Shown: piece by piece, positions 34,533 through 43,411 of the stretch | Layout: every line of letters starts with the position of its first letter | Position numbering within the stretch: the first letter of the stretch is position 1 | Origin: an uncultured Campylobacter sp. | Lineage (GTDB): Bacteria > Campylobacterota > Campylobacteria > Campylobacterales > Campylobacteraceae | Direction: 5' to 3' | DNA: 64,000 nt | NCBI RefSeq assembly: GCF_938045345.1 | Contig: NZ_CALIMS010000006.1 | Location: forward strand, 62,001-126,000 | Position numbers and translations under genes: made by a program | Notes under the pieces: generated by a model | Database searches by the model: none | What the model was told of the DNA's origin: nothing | What the model saw: only the letters and a program-made list of their open reading frames with translations

Positions 34533-35058
34533 AATCCTCGCTCTCGCGCGGTTTTTGCTCGTAGGATTTCGCCGCCGCTGAGAGTAAAATTTCGGCTTGC
34601 TGCGGCGAGTGCGACCTAAATTAAACCTAGGAGCGTAAATTTAAAGAGTTTTAAAATGCGCTGCGTTGGATAAAATTTTAAACGGCATAGGTAAAATTTA
34701 ACGGTGCGAATAAAATTTTAAGCGGTGCGGGCGCTTGTGGTAGCGCGCTAAATTTAAGAAGCATTGTCCATGGCGCCCTGCAAAACGAAGGCCCTGGTCG
34801 TTTTGATAGGACGCAAATTTAAATGTCGCGCCAAGGGTCGCGACGCGATAAATTTAAACGATCAACGCGCCTCTGCGCCTCCGCGGTTTTAAAATTTTAT
34901 GTGGTAAAATTTTAAAATCGTCTTAGCGATATAAAAGCGCCGCCGCATCGCCGCTAAGGCTTGAAATTTTGCTTCCGAGCGGCACGTGTAGATCGCGGCG
35001 TTTAAGGCGCGAAATTTTAAATATGGCTTGAGAATTACTTTAAGATGAGAGGTTTGAG
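34533..35058. other. Intergenic region with degenerate tandem repeats
   Basis: No gene is visible. Between 34668 and 34730 three diverged ~21-base units follow each other (GGATAAAATTTTAAACGGCATA, GGTAAAATTTAACGGTGCGA, ATAAAATTTTAAGCGGTGCGG). AAATTTAAA words continue to the aminotransferase start. GATGAGAGGTTTGAG before 35059 supplies the ribosome site. Confidence 0.5.
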
Positions 35059-36264
35059 ATGTTTGACGAAATTCGTTTTTCAAAGATCGAGCGTTTGCCC
35101 AATTACGTTTTTGCCGAAGTAAACGCCATAAAAATGGCGGCGCGCAGAGCCGGCGAGGATATAATCGATTTTTCGATGGGTAATCCCGACGGCAGGACGC
35201 CGCAGCATATAATAGACAAGCTTTGCGAAAGCGCGCAAAAGGACAAGACCCACGGCTACTCCGTAAGCCAGGGCATCTACAAGCTGCGACTTGCGTGCGC
35301 GAATTGGTACAAGCGCAAATACGGCGTGATCTTGGATCCCGAAAGCGAGATCGTCGCCGTGATGGGCTCTAAAGAGGGCTTCGTGCATCTAACTAGCGCG
35401 ATCGTAAATCCGGGCGATGTCGCGGTGGTGCCCGATCCTGCGTATCCGATCCACACTCAAGCCTTCATCATCGCGGGCGGTAATGTCGTTAAAATCCCGC
35501 TTGCCTATGATGAGAATTTAAATTTTAATGAGAATAAATTTTTCATCGATCTGCAAAAAACTTTCGACGAGAGCATTCCGCGCCCAAAATACGTCGTCGT
35601 AAATTTCCCGCACAATCCTACGACGGTCGTCGTGCAAAAGAGCTTCTACGAGCGGCTCGTAGCGATGGCGCGACAGGAGCGGTTTTATATCATCAGCGAT
35701 ATCGCTTACGCGGAGATCGCTTTTGAGGGTTACAAAACGCCGTCCATTTTTGAGGTTCAGGGTGCGAAGGACGTCGCAGTCGAGGCGTACACGCTCTCTA
35801 AAAGCTACAATATGGCGGGCTGGCGCGTGGGTTTTGTTAGCGGTAATAAAAAGCTCGTCGCCGCGCTTAAAAAGATCAAATCTTGGTTTGATTACGGCAT
35901 GTTTACGCCGATACAAGTAGCCGCCACGATCGCGCTGGACGGGCCGCAAGAGTGCGTAGAGGAGATCCGCGCGACCTATGAGAAGCGTAGGAATTTTCTG
36001 ATCGACGCTTTTGCGGACGCGGGCTGGGTGATCGCTAAACCTAGCGCGTCGATGTTTGCGTGGGCGAAATTGCCGCCCGCCGCAGCTCATCTAAGGAGTA
36101 TGGAGTTTTCCAAGCAGCTTCTTACCAAGGCGCGCGTCGCCGTAAGCCCGGGCGTTGGCTTTGGCGCGGCGGGAGACGATTACGTGCGAATCGCTTTTAT
36201 CGAAAACGAGAATAGAACCCGCCAGGCCGCTAGAAATATAAAAAAATATTTGAAAGAGATCTGA
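35059..36264 (+). CDS. Class I/II pyridoxal-phosphate aminotransferase
   Basis: The 401-residue enzyme has NPDGRTPQHI near the start, VPDPAYPIHTQAF, NFPHNPTT, the DIAYAEI aspartate that contacts the cofactor ring, and TLSKSYNMAGWRVGF with the Schiff-base lysine. It is of the alanine/aspartate/LL-diaminopimelate aminotransferase type; the exact substrate cannot be read from sequence. Its stop overlaps the start of hom, hinting at a role in aspartate-family or threonine/methionine metabolism. Confidence 0.85.
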   Translation: MFDEIRFSKIERLPNYVFAEVNAIKMAARRAGEDIIDFSMGNPDGRTPQHIIDKLCESAQKDKTHGYSVSQGIYKLRLACANWYKRKYGVILDPESEIVAVMGSKEGFVHLTSAIVNPGDVAVVPDPAYPIHTQAFIIAGGNVVKIPLAYDENLNFNENKFFIDLQKTFDESIPRPKYVVVNFPHNPTTVVVQKSFYERLVAMARQERFYIISDIAYAEIAFEGYKTPSIFEVQGAKDVAVEAYTLSKSYNMAGWRVGFVSGNKKLVAALKKIKSWFDYGMFTPIQVAATIALDGPQECVEEIRATYEKRRNFLIDAFADAGWVIAKPSASMFAWAKLPPAAAHLRSMEFSKQLLTKARVAVSPGVGFGAAGDDYVRIAFIENENRTRQAARNIKKYLKEI

Positions 36265-37532
36265 TGAAGGTAGCGATTTTAGGCGTCGGCACCGTAGGTA
36301 GCGAAGTTGCAAACATTTTGATCAAAAATAAAGATATTATCCTTGCGCGCGCGGGCGTTAGCATAGAGCCCGTAATCGGGCTCGTGCGCGATACGAGTAA
36401 AAAGCGCGACGTGCAAATTCCGCTTAGCAGCGACGCGCAAAGTATCATCGAGCGCGACGATATCGACGTTTTTGTAGAGCTTATGGGCGGGGTAGAAAAG
36501 CCCTATGAGATCGTAAGCGAAATTTTAAAGCGTAAAAAGGCGGTCGTTACCGCAAATAAGGCGCTTTTGGCTTATCATCGCTATAAACTTCAGGCTTTGG
36601 CGGGCGACACGCCTTTTGGATTTGAAGCGAGCGTGGCTGGCGGAATTCCTATCATCAAAACCCTGCGCGAAGGGCTAAGCGCCAACCGTATCGAAAAGAT
36701 CATCGGCATCGTAAACGGCACGAGCAACTTCATCCTTACGAATATGATGCAAAAAAACGAGAAATTTGAGGACGCGCTAAAGCGAGCTCAAGAGCTCGGA
36801 TACGCCGAAGCCGATCCTAGCTTCGATATCGGCGGATTTGACGCGGCGCATAAGCTTTTGATCTTAGCTAGCATCGCATACGGCGTGCACGGAGACCCGG
36901 AAGATATCTTAATCGAGGGGATCGAGGAGATCACGCAGGAGGATATCTATTTTGCGCGCGAATTTGATTTCATAATCAAGCTGCTTGCGGTAGCTAAGCG
37001 TGCGTGCGACAACAAAGTCGAGCTGCGCGTCCATCCTGCGCTCATTTCAAAGGATCAAATGCTCTCAAAAGTAGACGGCGTGATGAACGGCGTGAGTATT
37101 TACGGAGACTGCGTCGGCGAGAGTATGTATTACGGACCGGGTGCGGGCGGTAGCGCTACGGCAAGCGCGGTTATAAGCGATCTCATCGACATTGCGCGCG
37201 ATAACAAAAACCCGATGCTCGGATATAAAATTTTGCCGAGCGAAAATTTTATGCAAATTTTGCCGAGCGAGCAGATCCGCACAAAATATTATTTCAGGCT
37301 GCGCGTGCGCGACGAGAAAGGCGTACTTGCGAAGCTTACAAACATTATGAGCTTAAACGATCTTTCGATCGACAGCTTTTTGCAAAAGCCGAAACTCAAA
37401 ACGGACGAGGAAGTGACGCTGTTTTTCACGACGCATACGTGCTGCGAGAAGGACATAAAGCGCGCTATAAGCGTGATTAGCGGCGAAAATTTCATCACGC
37501 AAAAGCCTTTTATGATCAGGATCGAAAGCTAA
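36264..37532 (+). CDS. hom: Homoserine dehydrogenase
   Basis: The 422-residue enzyme has the NAD(P) fold GVGTVGSEVANIL, VVTANKALLA, the IVNGTSNFILTNM block, YAEADPSFDIGGFDAAHKL and a C-terminal ACT domain (~345-420, RVRDEKGVLAKLTNIMS) for feedback control by threonine. It reduces aspartate semialdehyde to homoserine. Confidence 0.94.
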   Translation: MKVAILGVGTVGSEVANILIKNKDIILARAGVSIEPVIGLVRDTSKKRDVQIPLSSDAQSIIERDDIDVFVELMGGVEKPYEIVSEILKRKKAVVTANKALLAYHRYKLQALAGDTPFGFEASVAGGIPIIKTLREGLSANRIEKIIGIVNGTSNFILTNMMQKNEKFEDALKRAQELGYAEADPSFDIGGFDAAHKLLILASIAYGVHGDPEDILIEGIEEITQEDIYFAREFDFIIKLLAVAKRACDNKVELRVHPALISKDQMLSKVDGVMNGVSIYGDCVGESMYYGPGAGGSATASAVISDLIDIARDNKNPMLGYKILPSENFMQILPSEQIRTKYYFRLRVRDEKGVLAKLTNIMSLNDLSIDSFLQKPKLKTDEEVTLFFTTHTCCEKDIKRAISVISGENFITQKPFMIRIES

Positions 37533-37533
37533 G

Positions 37534-37872
37534 TTGAGCTTAAAAGAATACATTTTCGGCTTTGCCTGCGAGGACCGTGCGGCGGAATTTTTACGCGGCG
37601 AAGGATTTGAAATTTTAAAGCGAAATTTCCGCTGCCGCTTCGGCGAGATCGACATAATCGCGCGTAAGGGCGGAATTTTGCACTTTGTAGAGGTGAAGGC
37701 TACGAGCGGCGATTACGACGCTGCAGAGCGCGTGACTGGCGCCAAGATGGCTAAAATCTTAAAAGCGGCGGAATTTTATCTGATGAGCTGCGATACGGAC
37801 GAGCCGTGGCAGATCGACGTAGTGGAAGTTTATCCAAAGCAGATAAAATTTATCGCCAACATATCTTTTTAA
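37534..37872 (+). CDS. YraN/UPF0102-family nuclease-like protein
   Basis: The 112-residue protein has the restriction-endonuclease-like pattern of UPF0102: ERNFRCR-like KRNFRCRFGEIDIIARKG, then LHFVEVKA. The acidic and lysine residues could form an active site, but the family's role is not established. It starts at a TTG two bases after the hom stop. Confidence 0.85.
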   Translation: MSLKEYIFGFACEDRAAEFLRGEGFEILKRNFRCRFGEIDIIARKGGILHFVEVKATSGDYDAAERVTGAKMAKILKAAEFYLMSCDTDEPWQIDVVEVYPKQIKFIANISF

Positions 37873-37907
37873 ATTAGAATTTTTATTATTTATTTAAGAT
37901 AGTTAAC

Positions 37908-37913
37908 TATAAT
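37908..37913 (+). promoter_or_regulatory. -10 box of trxA
   Basis: A perfect TATAAT in GTTAACTATAATCCG, 29 bases before the trxA ATG, preceded by an AT-rich TTATTTATTTAAGATAG region. Confidence 0.6.
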
Positions 37914-37942
37914 CCGCAGAATTTTAATACAAGGAGAACATT

Positions 37943-38257
37943 ATGGGAAAGTATATAGAGCTTACTTCGGAGAATTTCGACGTTACTAAAGAGGGTGTCG
38001 CGCTAGTCGATTTTTGGGCGCCTTGGTGCGGGCCGTGCCGTATGATCGCTCCGATCATCGAGGAGCTTGCGAACGACTACGAGGGCAAGGCTAAAATTTG
38101 CAAAGTAAATACCGACGAAGCGCAGGATCTTGCGGTGCAATTCGGCGTTCGCTCGATCCCTACGATTCTATTTTTCAAAGACGGCGAGCTAAAAGCTCAG
38201 CTCATCGGCGCGCAATCTAAGCAGATCATAGCCGACAAACTAAACTCGCTTCTGTAA
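37943..38257 (+). CDS. trxA: Thioredoxin
   Basis: The 104-residue protein has the WCGPC active site near residue 30 and the cis-proline in RSIPTILFF. It is the general cytoplasmic disulfide reductant, re-reduced by TrxB encoded next. AAGGAG precedes the ATG. Confidence 0.97.
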   Translation: MGKYIELTSENFDVTKEGVALVDFWAPWCGPCRMIAPIIEELANDYEGKAKICKVNTDEAQDLAVQFGVRSIPTILFFKDGELKAQLIGAQSKQIIADKLNSLL

Positions 38258-38262
38258 ATTTT

Positions 38263-38287
38263 AAAAGGGCGGCTTTCGCCCTTTTTT
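38263..38287 (+). terminator. Intrinsic terminator after trxA
   Basis: AAAAGGGCG and CGCCCTTTT form a perfect nine-base stem around GCTTT, followed by further Ts. It lies six bases after the trxA stop codon and separates trxA from trxB. Confidence 0.85.
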
Positions 38288-38367
38288 CTCCCACTCATCG
38301 TTTTATTAATTAAATTCGTAAATTTAACGCCCGCGGCTTTACTTAATAAAATAATTAAGGAGAAAAA

Positions 38368-39312
38368 ATGTTAGATTTAGCAATTATCGGCGGCGGCCCT
38401 GCAGGGCTAGCGGCGGGGCTTTATGCTACAAGAGGCGGTTTAAAAGACGTCGTGATGTTTGAGATGGGGATGCCCGGCGGGCAGATCACCTCAAGCTCCG
38501 AGATGGAAAACTACCCTGGCGTCGCTGTGGTGACCGACGGGATGAGCTTTATGGCGCCTTGGCAGGAGCAGTGCTTCCGCTTCGGCTTAAAGCATGAGAT
38601 GGTGCGCGTGCTGCGCGTCTCAAAAGACGGCGACGGAAATTTTACGATCTATCTCGAGGGCGATCAAACACGTCGCGCACGTGCCGTTATCGTCGCTACG
38701 GGCTCTACTCCGCGCCGCGCGGGGATTGAGGGCGAGGATGAGTTCTTCGGTCGCGGCGTCAGTACCTGCGCGACTTGCGACGGGTTTTTTTACAAGGGCA
38801 AAGAGGTTGCCGTCCTCGGCGGCGGCGATACGGCGCTAGAAGAAGCGCTGTATCTGGCTAAAATTTGCTCCAAAGTATACCTAATCCACCGCAGGGATGA
38901 GTTTCGCGCCGCACCTTCGACCGTGCAAAAGGTGCGCGAAAGTGAGAATATCGAGCTCATTACAAGCGCGCTCGTAGAGCAAATCAAGGGCGATGCAAGC
39001 GGCGTAACTGGCGTCGTAGTCAAGGATAAAATTAGCGGCGTCGCGCGTGAGCTACAGCTACCTGGAATCTTCGTATTCGTAGGGCTTGACGTGCGAAACG
39101 AGGTGTTAAAAGACGAAAGCGGCAAGTTCATCTGCGACGTCACGCCGGGCGGACAGGTCGCGGTAAATTTAAAGATGCAAACAAGTGTACACGGGCTATT
39201 TGCGGCGGGCGATATGAGGCAGGATGCGCCTAAACAGGTCGTTTGCGCGGCAGGCGACGGCGCGGTTGCCGCACTTAGCGCGATCGCGTATCTGCAAGGA
39301 CACGACAAATAA
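38368..39312 (+). CDS. trxB: Thioredoxin reductase
   Basis: The 314-residue flavoprotein has the FAD-binding IIGGGPAGLAAGLYATRGG, the redox-active STCATCDGFF, the NADPH-binding VLGGGDTALEEALYL and the C-terminal LFAAGDMRQDAPKQVVCAAGDGAVAA. It transfers electrons from NADPH to thioredoxin. AAGGAG precedes the ATG. Confidence 0.96.
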   Translation: MLDLAIIGGGPAGLAAGLYATRGGLKDVVMFEMGMPGGQITSSSEMENYPGVAVVTDGMSFMAPWQEQCFRFGLKHEMVRVLRVSKDGDGNFTIYLEGDQTRRARAVIVATGSTPRRAGIEGEDEFFGRGVSTCATCDGFFYKGKEVAVLGGGDTALEEALYLAKICSKVYLIHRRDEFRAAPSTVQKVRESENIELITSALVEQIKGDASGVTGVVVKDKISGVARELQLPGIFVFVGLDVRNEVLKDESGKFICDVTPGGQVAVNLKMQTSVHGLFAAGDMRQDAPKQVVCAAGDGAVAALSAIAYLQGHDK

Positions 39313-39413
39313 ACCTATCTTCGGCGTAAAATTTCACGGCGCGGCGAGCGAAACTACTCCCGCTGCGCTTTAAATTTAAAACTTCACATAAAATTTTCAA
39401 TGAAATTTTGATA

Positions 39414-39457
39414 TAAAAAAAGCGGCTAAATTTTAAAATTTCATAAAATTTAGCCGC
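39414..39457 (-). terminator. Intrinsic terminator of the minus-strand lipoprotein gene
   Basis: GCGGCTAAATTTT (39422-39434) and its exact complement (39445-39457) form a 13-base stem with a ten-base loop. On the minus strand it is followed by seven Ts. It could also slow plus-strand transcription from trxB, which converges on it. Confidence 0.8.
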
Positions 39458-39527
39458 GAGATAATGCTATCGTCTTTTACGGAAACGCTTCCGAGCCGAA
39501 ACGTCTTTTAAAAATTCAGATAAAATT

Positions 39528-40307
39528 TTATTGTCTTTCGTAGAAAGTCGCAAGGGCGTCTTCCGCCGTTTTTCTATTATTAAATGCCGATCTTATCTTA
39601 ATAACATCATCAATTATATCTTTAGTCACTATAAATTTATCCGATAAACTTACGCTCTTATCGGCATTCACAATAAAATTTAATTCGATCGCAGCCTGTG
39701 GCGGCAGCTCTGCTGCCCTTCCAAGCTGTAGCCTTATTTGGCTAGGCGTTAGCTGCGAATAATAAGCGACGTCTTCTAATGAATCAATAATATTACTCAT
39801 ATAAATCGCAGAAGTTTTTGGTTCACCATCCTTTAGTATTTCATCTTTTAATTTATCGTCGCAATCAACCGGCTTTTTTTGAAATGAGTAATCTATTTTG
39901 CCTCTGTCTTTGAGCTCCTCTTGAAATTTCGTCTCATTTATTTTGCAATGTTCATTTGCCAATTTAAGTAAACGCTGTTGTTTATCATCAGATTTATCTT
40001 TATAGAAAAGCACGGCACCTCTTAAAGACGTGTTTAGCGTAGCCTCTTTATATTTTTTGTTAAAGGCATCTACATCGACCTTTACTTTCTCCATATCCAC
40101 GTCGCAGACCATCTTAACCGTCTTTAATCCGCCGTTTTCCTCTTTGCTCCAGCTGACACTTTTGCAGATCTTCGAGCCCTCGATCGCCGTGCCGATACTC
40201 ATCGACTTGAAATCAGGCAAAGTATAGTTTTTCACGAGCTCTACTTCGTCCTCGCCGCATCCTGCTAAAAACAATGCCGCCAGCGCGACACTTAGCACAT
40301 ATTTCAT
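39528..40307 (-). CDS. Lipoprotein of unknown function
   Basis: The 259-residue product has a lipoprotein signal ending in FLAGC at residue 17. The mature protein is charged and helical with several Cys (SKICKSVS, MVCDVD, EHCKIN, VDCDD) and no family I recognise. AAGGAG lies before the ATG. A run of nine G (minus strand) sits upstream next to a possible -10 box, so expression may be phase-variable. The gene is AT-richer than its neighbours. Confidence 0.7.
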   Translation of the reverse strand: MKYVLSVALAALFLAGCGEDEVELVKNYTLPDFKSMSIGTAIEGSKICKSVSWSKEENGGLKTVKMVCDVDMEKVKVDVDAFNKKYKEATLNTSLRGAVLFYKDKSDDKQQRLLKLANEHCKINETKFQEELKDRGKIDYSFQKKPVDCDDKLKDEILKDGEPKTSAIYMSNIIDSLEDVAYYSQLTPSQIRLQLGRAAELPPQAAIELNFIVNADKSVSLSDKFIVTKDIIDDVIKIRSAFNNRKTAEDALATFYERQ

Positions 40308-40338
40308 CTTTAACTCCTTGAAGTGAATTTTCTAGAAA

Positions 40339-40356
40339 ATAATGCTACCCCCCCCC
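40339..40356 (-). promoter_or_regulatory. Poly-G tract beside a putative -10 box
   Basis: On the minus strand nine consecutive G (40348-40356) are followed three bases later by CATTAT (40344-40339), a plausible -10 hexamer about 32 bases before the lipoprotein ATG. Slippage would alter the DNA just upstream of the -10. In Campylobacter, G/C runs of this length are known to be hypervariable; here the regulatory effect is inference. Confidence 0.45.
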
Positions 40357-40453
40357 TGCTTAAAAACGGGTAAATTTAGAGCTTAAATTTGAAATAAATT
40401 CGCAAAGCGCTAGAGATCAAGAATCGTAAAAGTAAAATTTAATGAAAGAATTC

Positions 40454-40550
40454 GGCGAGAGAGGGAGGGAATCGAACCCCCCGGAAAACGGTCAACCGCC
40501 CTCCTATCGGATTTGAAGTCCGCAGACGCCACCAGGTCGCCATCCTCTCC
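40454..40550 (-). tRNA. selC: tRNA-Sec (anticodon TCA)
   Basis: The minus strand reads an anticodon arm GCGGACTTCAAATCCG with TCA at 40516-40514. It has a long variable arm with a ten-pair stem (GGAGGGCGGT / ACCGTTTTCC, three G-U pairs), a T arm GGGGGTTCGATTCCCTC and a GAGAGG/CTCTCTC acceptor stem followed by G-CC. The extra-long variable arm with TCA is diagnostic of selenocysteine tRNA. CCA is not fully encoded (CCG follows). I could not draw a clean D stem, so exact ends are approximate. It implies selenoproteins elsewhere in the genome. Confidence 0.88.
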
Positions 40551-40578
40551 AAGTGCGGGAATTATAGCGAGATAAAAT

Positions 40579-43386
40579 TTATTTAGCTTTAAAGAGGCTA
40601 AATTTCAAACCCTTTCGGCTCATTATTAGCGAAGGTAGGATTATGAGCGCGCCCAAAAGCAGTAGGCTCATCACCAAACATATCAGCAACCCGAAGTAGA
40701 TCGTAGGCCAGAAATTACTCATCATCATCACGCTAAAGCCCAAAATGATCGCAAACGACGTATAATACATCGCGTATCCGATACTTGCGTGGCTCGCGCG
40801 GATTGCCGCGGCCTCGTCGCCCAGGCGCGCAAACTCCCGTTTGTAGCGGTAGATGTAGTGGATGACGTCGTCCACGCCGATACCGATGCTGATCGCCGCT
40901 ATCGTGATACTCATGATATCCAGTGGGATGCCCGCAACTCCCATGATGCCGAAGCAGGCGCAAAGCGGAATTAAATTTACGACGATCGCGATAAGAGCAT
41001 ATGAAAACGAGCGAAAGATGATCACGAAAAGCACGAAAAGCACGAGCACGGTGATACCCAGGGTGTCTATCTGCGAGCTCATCAGGCTTTGAAGCATATT
41101 GTTATAAAGCACCATTATGCCGCTGATCTGTGCCGTGACGTTATCTTTGGCGAGTAGGGAGTCCAGATCGCGCTTAAGATCGGCTAGGAATTGCGCCCTG
41201 CGAAGATTTGGATCGCTATCTATCGTGCGGATGCTAAAGTGCGCCTCGTTCGCTTCGATATTAACAAAGGGCAAAAGTACCAATTCGCGGTAGTTTGCGG
41301 GCATTTCAGAGTAGATCAAAGCAAGGCTTAGATCGTCCAGATCGCGCCCCTGATTAATCTGTTTGCCGAGCTTTAAAAGCGATGCGAGCGAGCTTACGTT
41401 GCCGATAAACTCGTGCCCCGTGACGTTTTTATCCTTCAAAAAATCATCTATTTTGCCGATGATGCGCATCTTTTCAGATGTGAACCAATACTGCGGCTTG
41501 TTCTCGTTGGCGGCGTACTCGGCTTCGAAATCGCCAAAATCGTCGCTTGCGGTGGAATTCTGCTCTAAATTTACGGCGCGAGTTTGATCCGAATTTGCGG
41601 CGCCGCTTGGCTGTGCTGCCGCAGCGGAGCCTTGCTCGGAAAAATTTTGATCATTTAAATTTTGCGCTGCGGCAACGGAACTTTGAGGTATGGAATTTCC
41701 TGCAATAGAATTTTGCGCTGTGGCGGTAGAATTCTGAGTAGTGGAATTTTGCGCGATAAAATTTTGCCCCGCAGGATTGGAATTTTCGCCGCTCTTAAAA
41801 TTTGCGCCGCCGCTTGCGGAATTTTCGCTCCCGCTAGCAGAATCTGCGCCGCCTGCGCTTTTAAATTTAACGACGATATCAAGCGGGATCGTTCCGCCCA
41901 GATTTGTGTCGATGACCTCCATGCCCGCGCGGATGTCGGTGCTTTTTTTGAAGTAGCCGATGAAGCTGTTTTCGACGCGCAGCTGCGAGATGCCGTATAG
42001 TCCAAAGATCACCGCCGCAGCGCAAACGCCGTAAACCGCGCCTCTGCTACGTAGCGCTGTTTCGGCGCACCAAAGCGTAAATTTAAAGTGCTGCTCAAAG
42101 CTGCGGTTATTGTGCGTGCGCCTTAGAAGCGACATAACCGCGCCAAATACTCCAAATGCCGTAACTAGCGAGATACTGATACCTACGCTCATCATAATTC
42201 CCAGAGAAATTACGGGCTTTATATCGCAAAATATTAGCGACATAAAGCCGATGACGGTCGTAAAGATCGCGAAAAAGCAGGGTCTTGCGCGCTCGCGCAG
42301 CACGGCATAAACGAGCTGGCGCTGGGAAAAGGCGTGAAAGCGCGCGCTAAACTCGCGGTAGGCGACGATTAGGTGGATACAGACCGAAACCGTGATGATG
42401 AGCTGAAGCGCTATGAAATTTGAGCTAATCACCGTGACCTCAAAGCTCAAAAAGCCGAATAATCCCGCTGCGAGCACGACCGAATACGCGCAGATGATAA
42501 GCGGTAGCAGGATAAATTTCGCCTGTCTAAAAAAGAGCCAAAAGCACGCTAACAGAAGCACCAAGGCGCCGAGTCCGTAGGTCGCCAGATCCGAGCGGAC
42601 GTAGCCTACCATATCGTCGGCGATCATATTTAGTCCGCCCAAAAATAATTGGTCGCCCGCAAATTCCTTCTCAAAGCCCGCGATCAGCGAGCGCAAAGCC
42701 ACAATGTCGCGGTGATCCTTTTCGCGCAGCTCGTCGCGGTAGGATTTGAAATTTTGCTCCGAAGCTTTAAGCATGTCTTTGAGCTGTGAAATTTGAGCCC
42801 CCGAGCGGTTGCTCTCGTGCTCCGCTTGCTCTAGAGCGTTTTTGGCTCCGTCTCTTAGGCGCAAAAGCTCCTCGTAGCGGGTCTGCGGCTTTAAATTTAT
42901 TAAAATTGCGGTAGTGCGAAGATCGGCGCTTACTAAATTTGACGCGTAAAAGGGGCTTGTGGCAAACTCGCGCCTAGCCGCGGTTAAATTTACGTCTGCA
43001 TCGGTAAGGGTGGGTATGTGTTTAAGCAGCTCGCTCATGCCGCCACTTTTGTTTAGCAAAAGCGGCACATTCGTGATGTCCGTGACGCTGGCGACGAAAT
43101 CAAGCTTGGAAAAAGCCGCATCCATCTGCTCTATTTTGTGGATCGTCTCGGGCGCTAAAAGATCGCCCGCGGGAGTGTATGCAAGCACCAAGAAATTCGG
43201 CGTTTCGTAGCGCTTGGATACTTCGCGCCAAATTTGAAGGTCTTTGTCATTATCTAGTAGAAGCGTCTGGCTTGAAGCGTCGATCTCGAGCTTTGTGGAG
43301 TAATATCCGAAAAAGAGCGCCAGCGCCGTAAACAGCGCAAGCGTGATTTTCGGAAACGCGACGATTAAACGAAAAATTTTTTTCAA
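40579..43386 (-). CDS. RND/MMPL-type exporter linked to the Mla genes, with low-complexity insertion
   Basis: The 935-residue inner-membrane transporter has two halves, each with a periplasmic domain and about six helices. The C-terminal SIGIGVDDVIHYIYRYKREF helix is typical of the family. Between the first membrane bundle and the second periplasmic domain (~511-627) lies an insertion of SGSENSASGG, QNSTTQNSTATAQNS and similar, absent from family members. It is preceded by mlaC and mlaA homologs, as in C. jejuni Cj1371-Cj1373 (from memory). A role in moving phospholipids between membranes is inferred from that context. Confidence 0.85.
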   Translation of the reverse strand: MKKIFRLIVAFPKITLALFTALALFFGYYSTKLEIDASSQTLLLDNDKDLQIWREVSKRYETPNFLVLAYTPAGDLLAPETIHKIEQMDAAFSKLDFVASVTDITNVPLLLNKSGGMSELLKHIPTLTDADVNLTAARREFATSPFYASNLVSADLRTTAILINLKPQTRYEELLRLRDGAKNALEQAEHESNRSGAQISQLKDMLKASEQNFKSYRDELREKDHRDIVALRSLIAGFEKEFAGDQLFLGGLNMIADDMVGYVRSDLATYGLGALVLLLACFWLFFRQAKFILLPLIICAYSVVLAAGLFGFLSFEVTVISSNFIALQLIITVSVCIHLIVAYREFSARFHAFSQRQLVYAVLRERARPCFFAIFTTVIGFMSLIFCDIKPVISLGIMMSVGISISLVTAFGVFGAVMSLLRRTHNNRSFEQHFKFTLWCAETALRSRGAVYGVCAAAVIFGLYGISQLRVENSFIGYFKKSTDIRAGMEVIDTNLGGTIPLDIVVKFKSAGGADSASGSENSASGGANFKSGENSNPAGQNFIAQNSTTQNSTATAQNSIAGNSIPQSSVAAAQNLNDQNFSEQGSAAAAQPSGAANSDQTRAVNLEQNSTASDDFGDFEAEYAANENKPQYWFTSEKMRIIGKIDDFLKDKNVTGHEFIGNVSSLASLLKLGKQINQGRDLDDLSLALIYSEMPANYRELVLLPFVNIEANEAHFSIRTIDSDPNLRRAQFLADLKRDLDSLLAKDNVTAQISGIMVLYNNMLQSLMSSQIDTLGITVLVLFVLFVIIFRSFSYALIAIVVNLIPLCACFGIMGVAGIPLDIMSITIAAISIGIGVDDVIHYIYRYKREFARLGDEAAAIRASHASIGYAMYYTSFAIILGFSVMMMSNFWPTIYFGLLICLVMSLLLLGALIILPSLIMSRKGLKFSLFKAK

Positions 43387-43411
43387 ATACCGCTCTTTTA
43401 GGCGCGCTGTG

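Noticed and set aside
34668..34730. CRISPR-like array
   Set aside because: The units are only ~21 bases, contiguous, AT-rich and degenerate, with no spacers; no cas genes are present.
38347..38352. TAAAAT as a trxB -10 box
   Set aside because: It lies only 15 bases before the ATG and overlaps the region leading into the ribosome site, too close for a normal leader.
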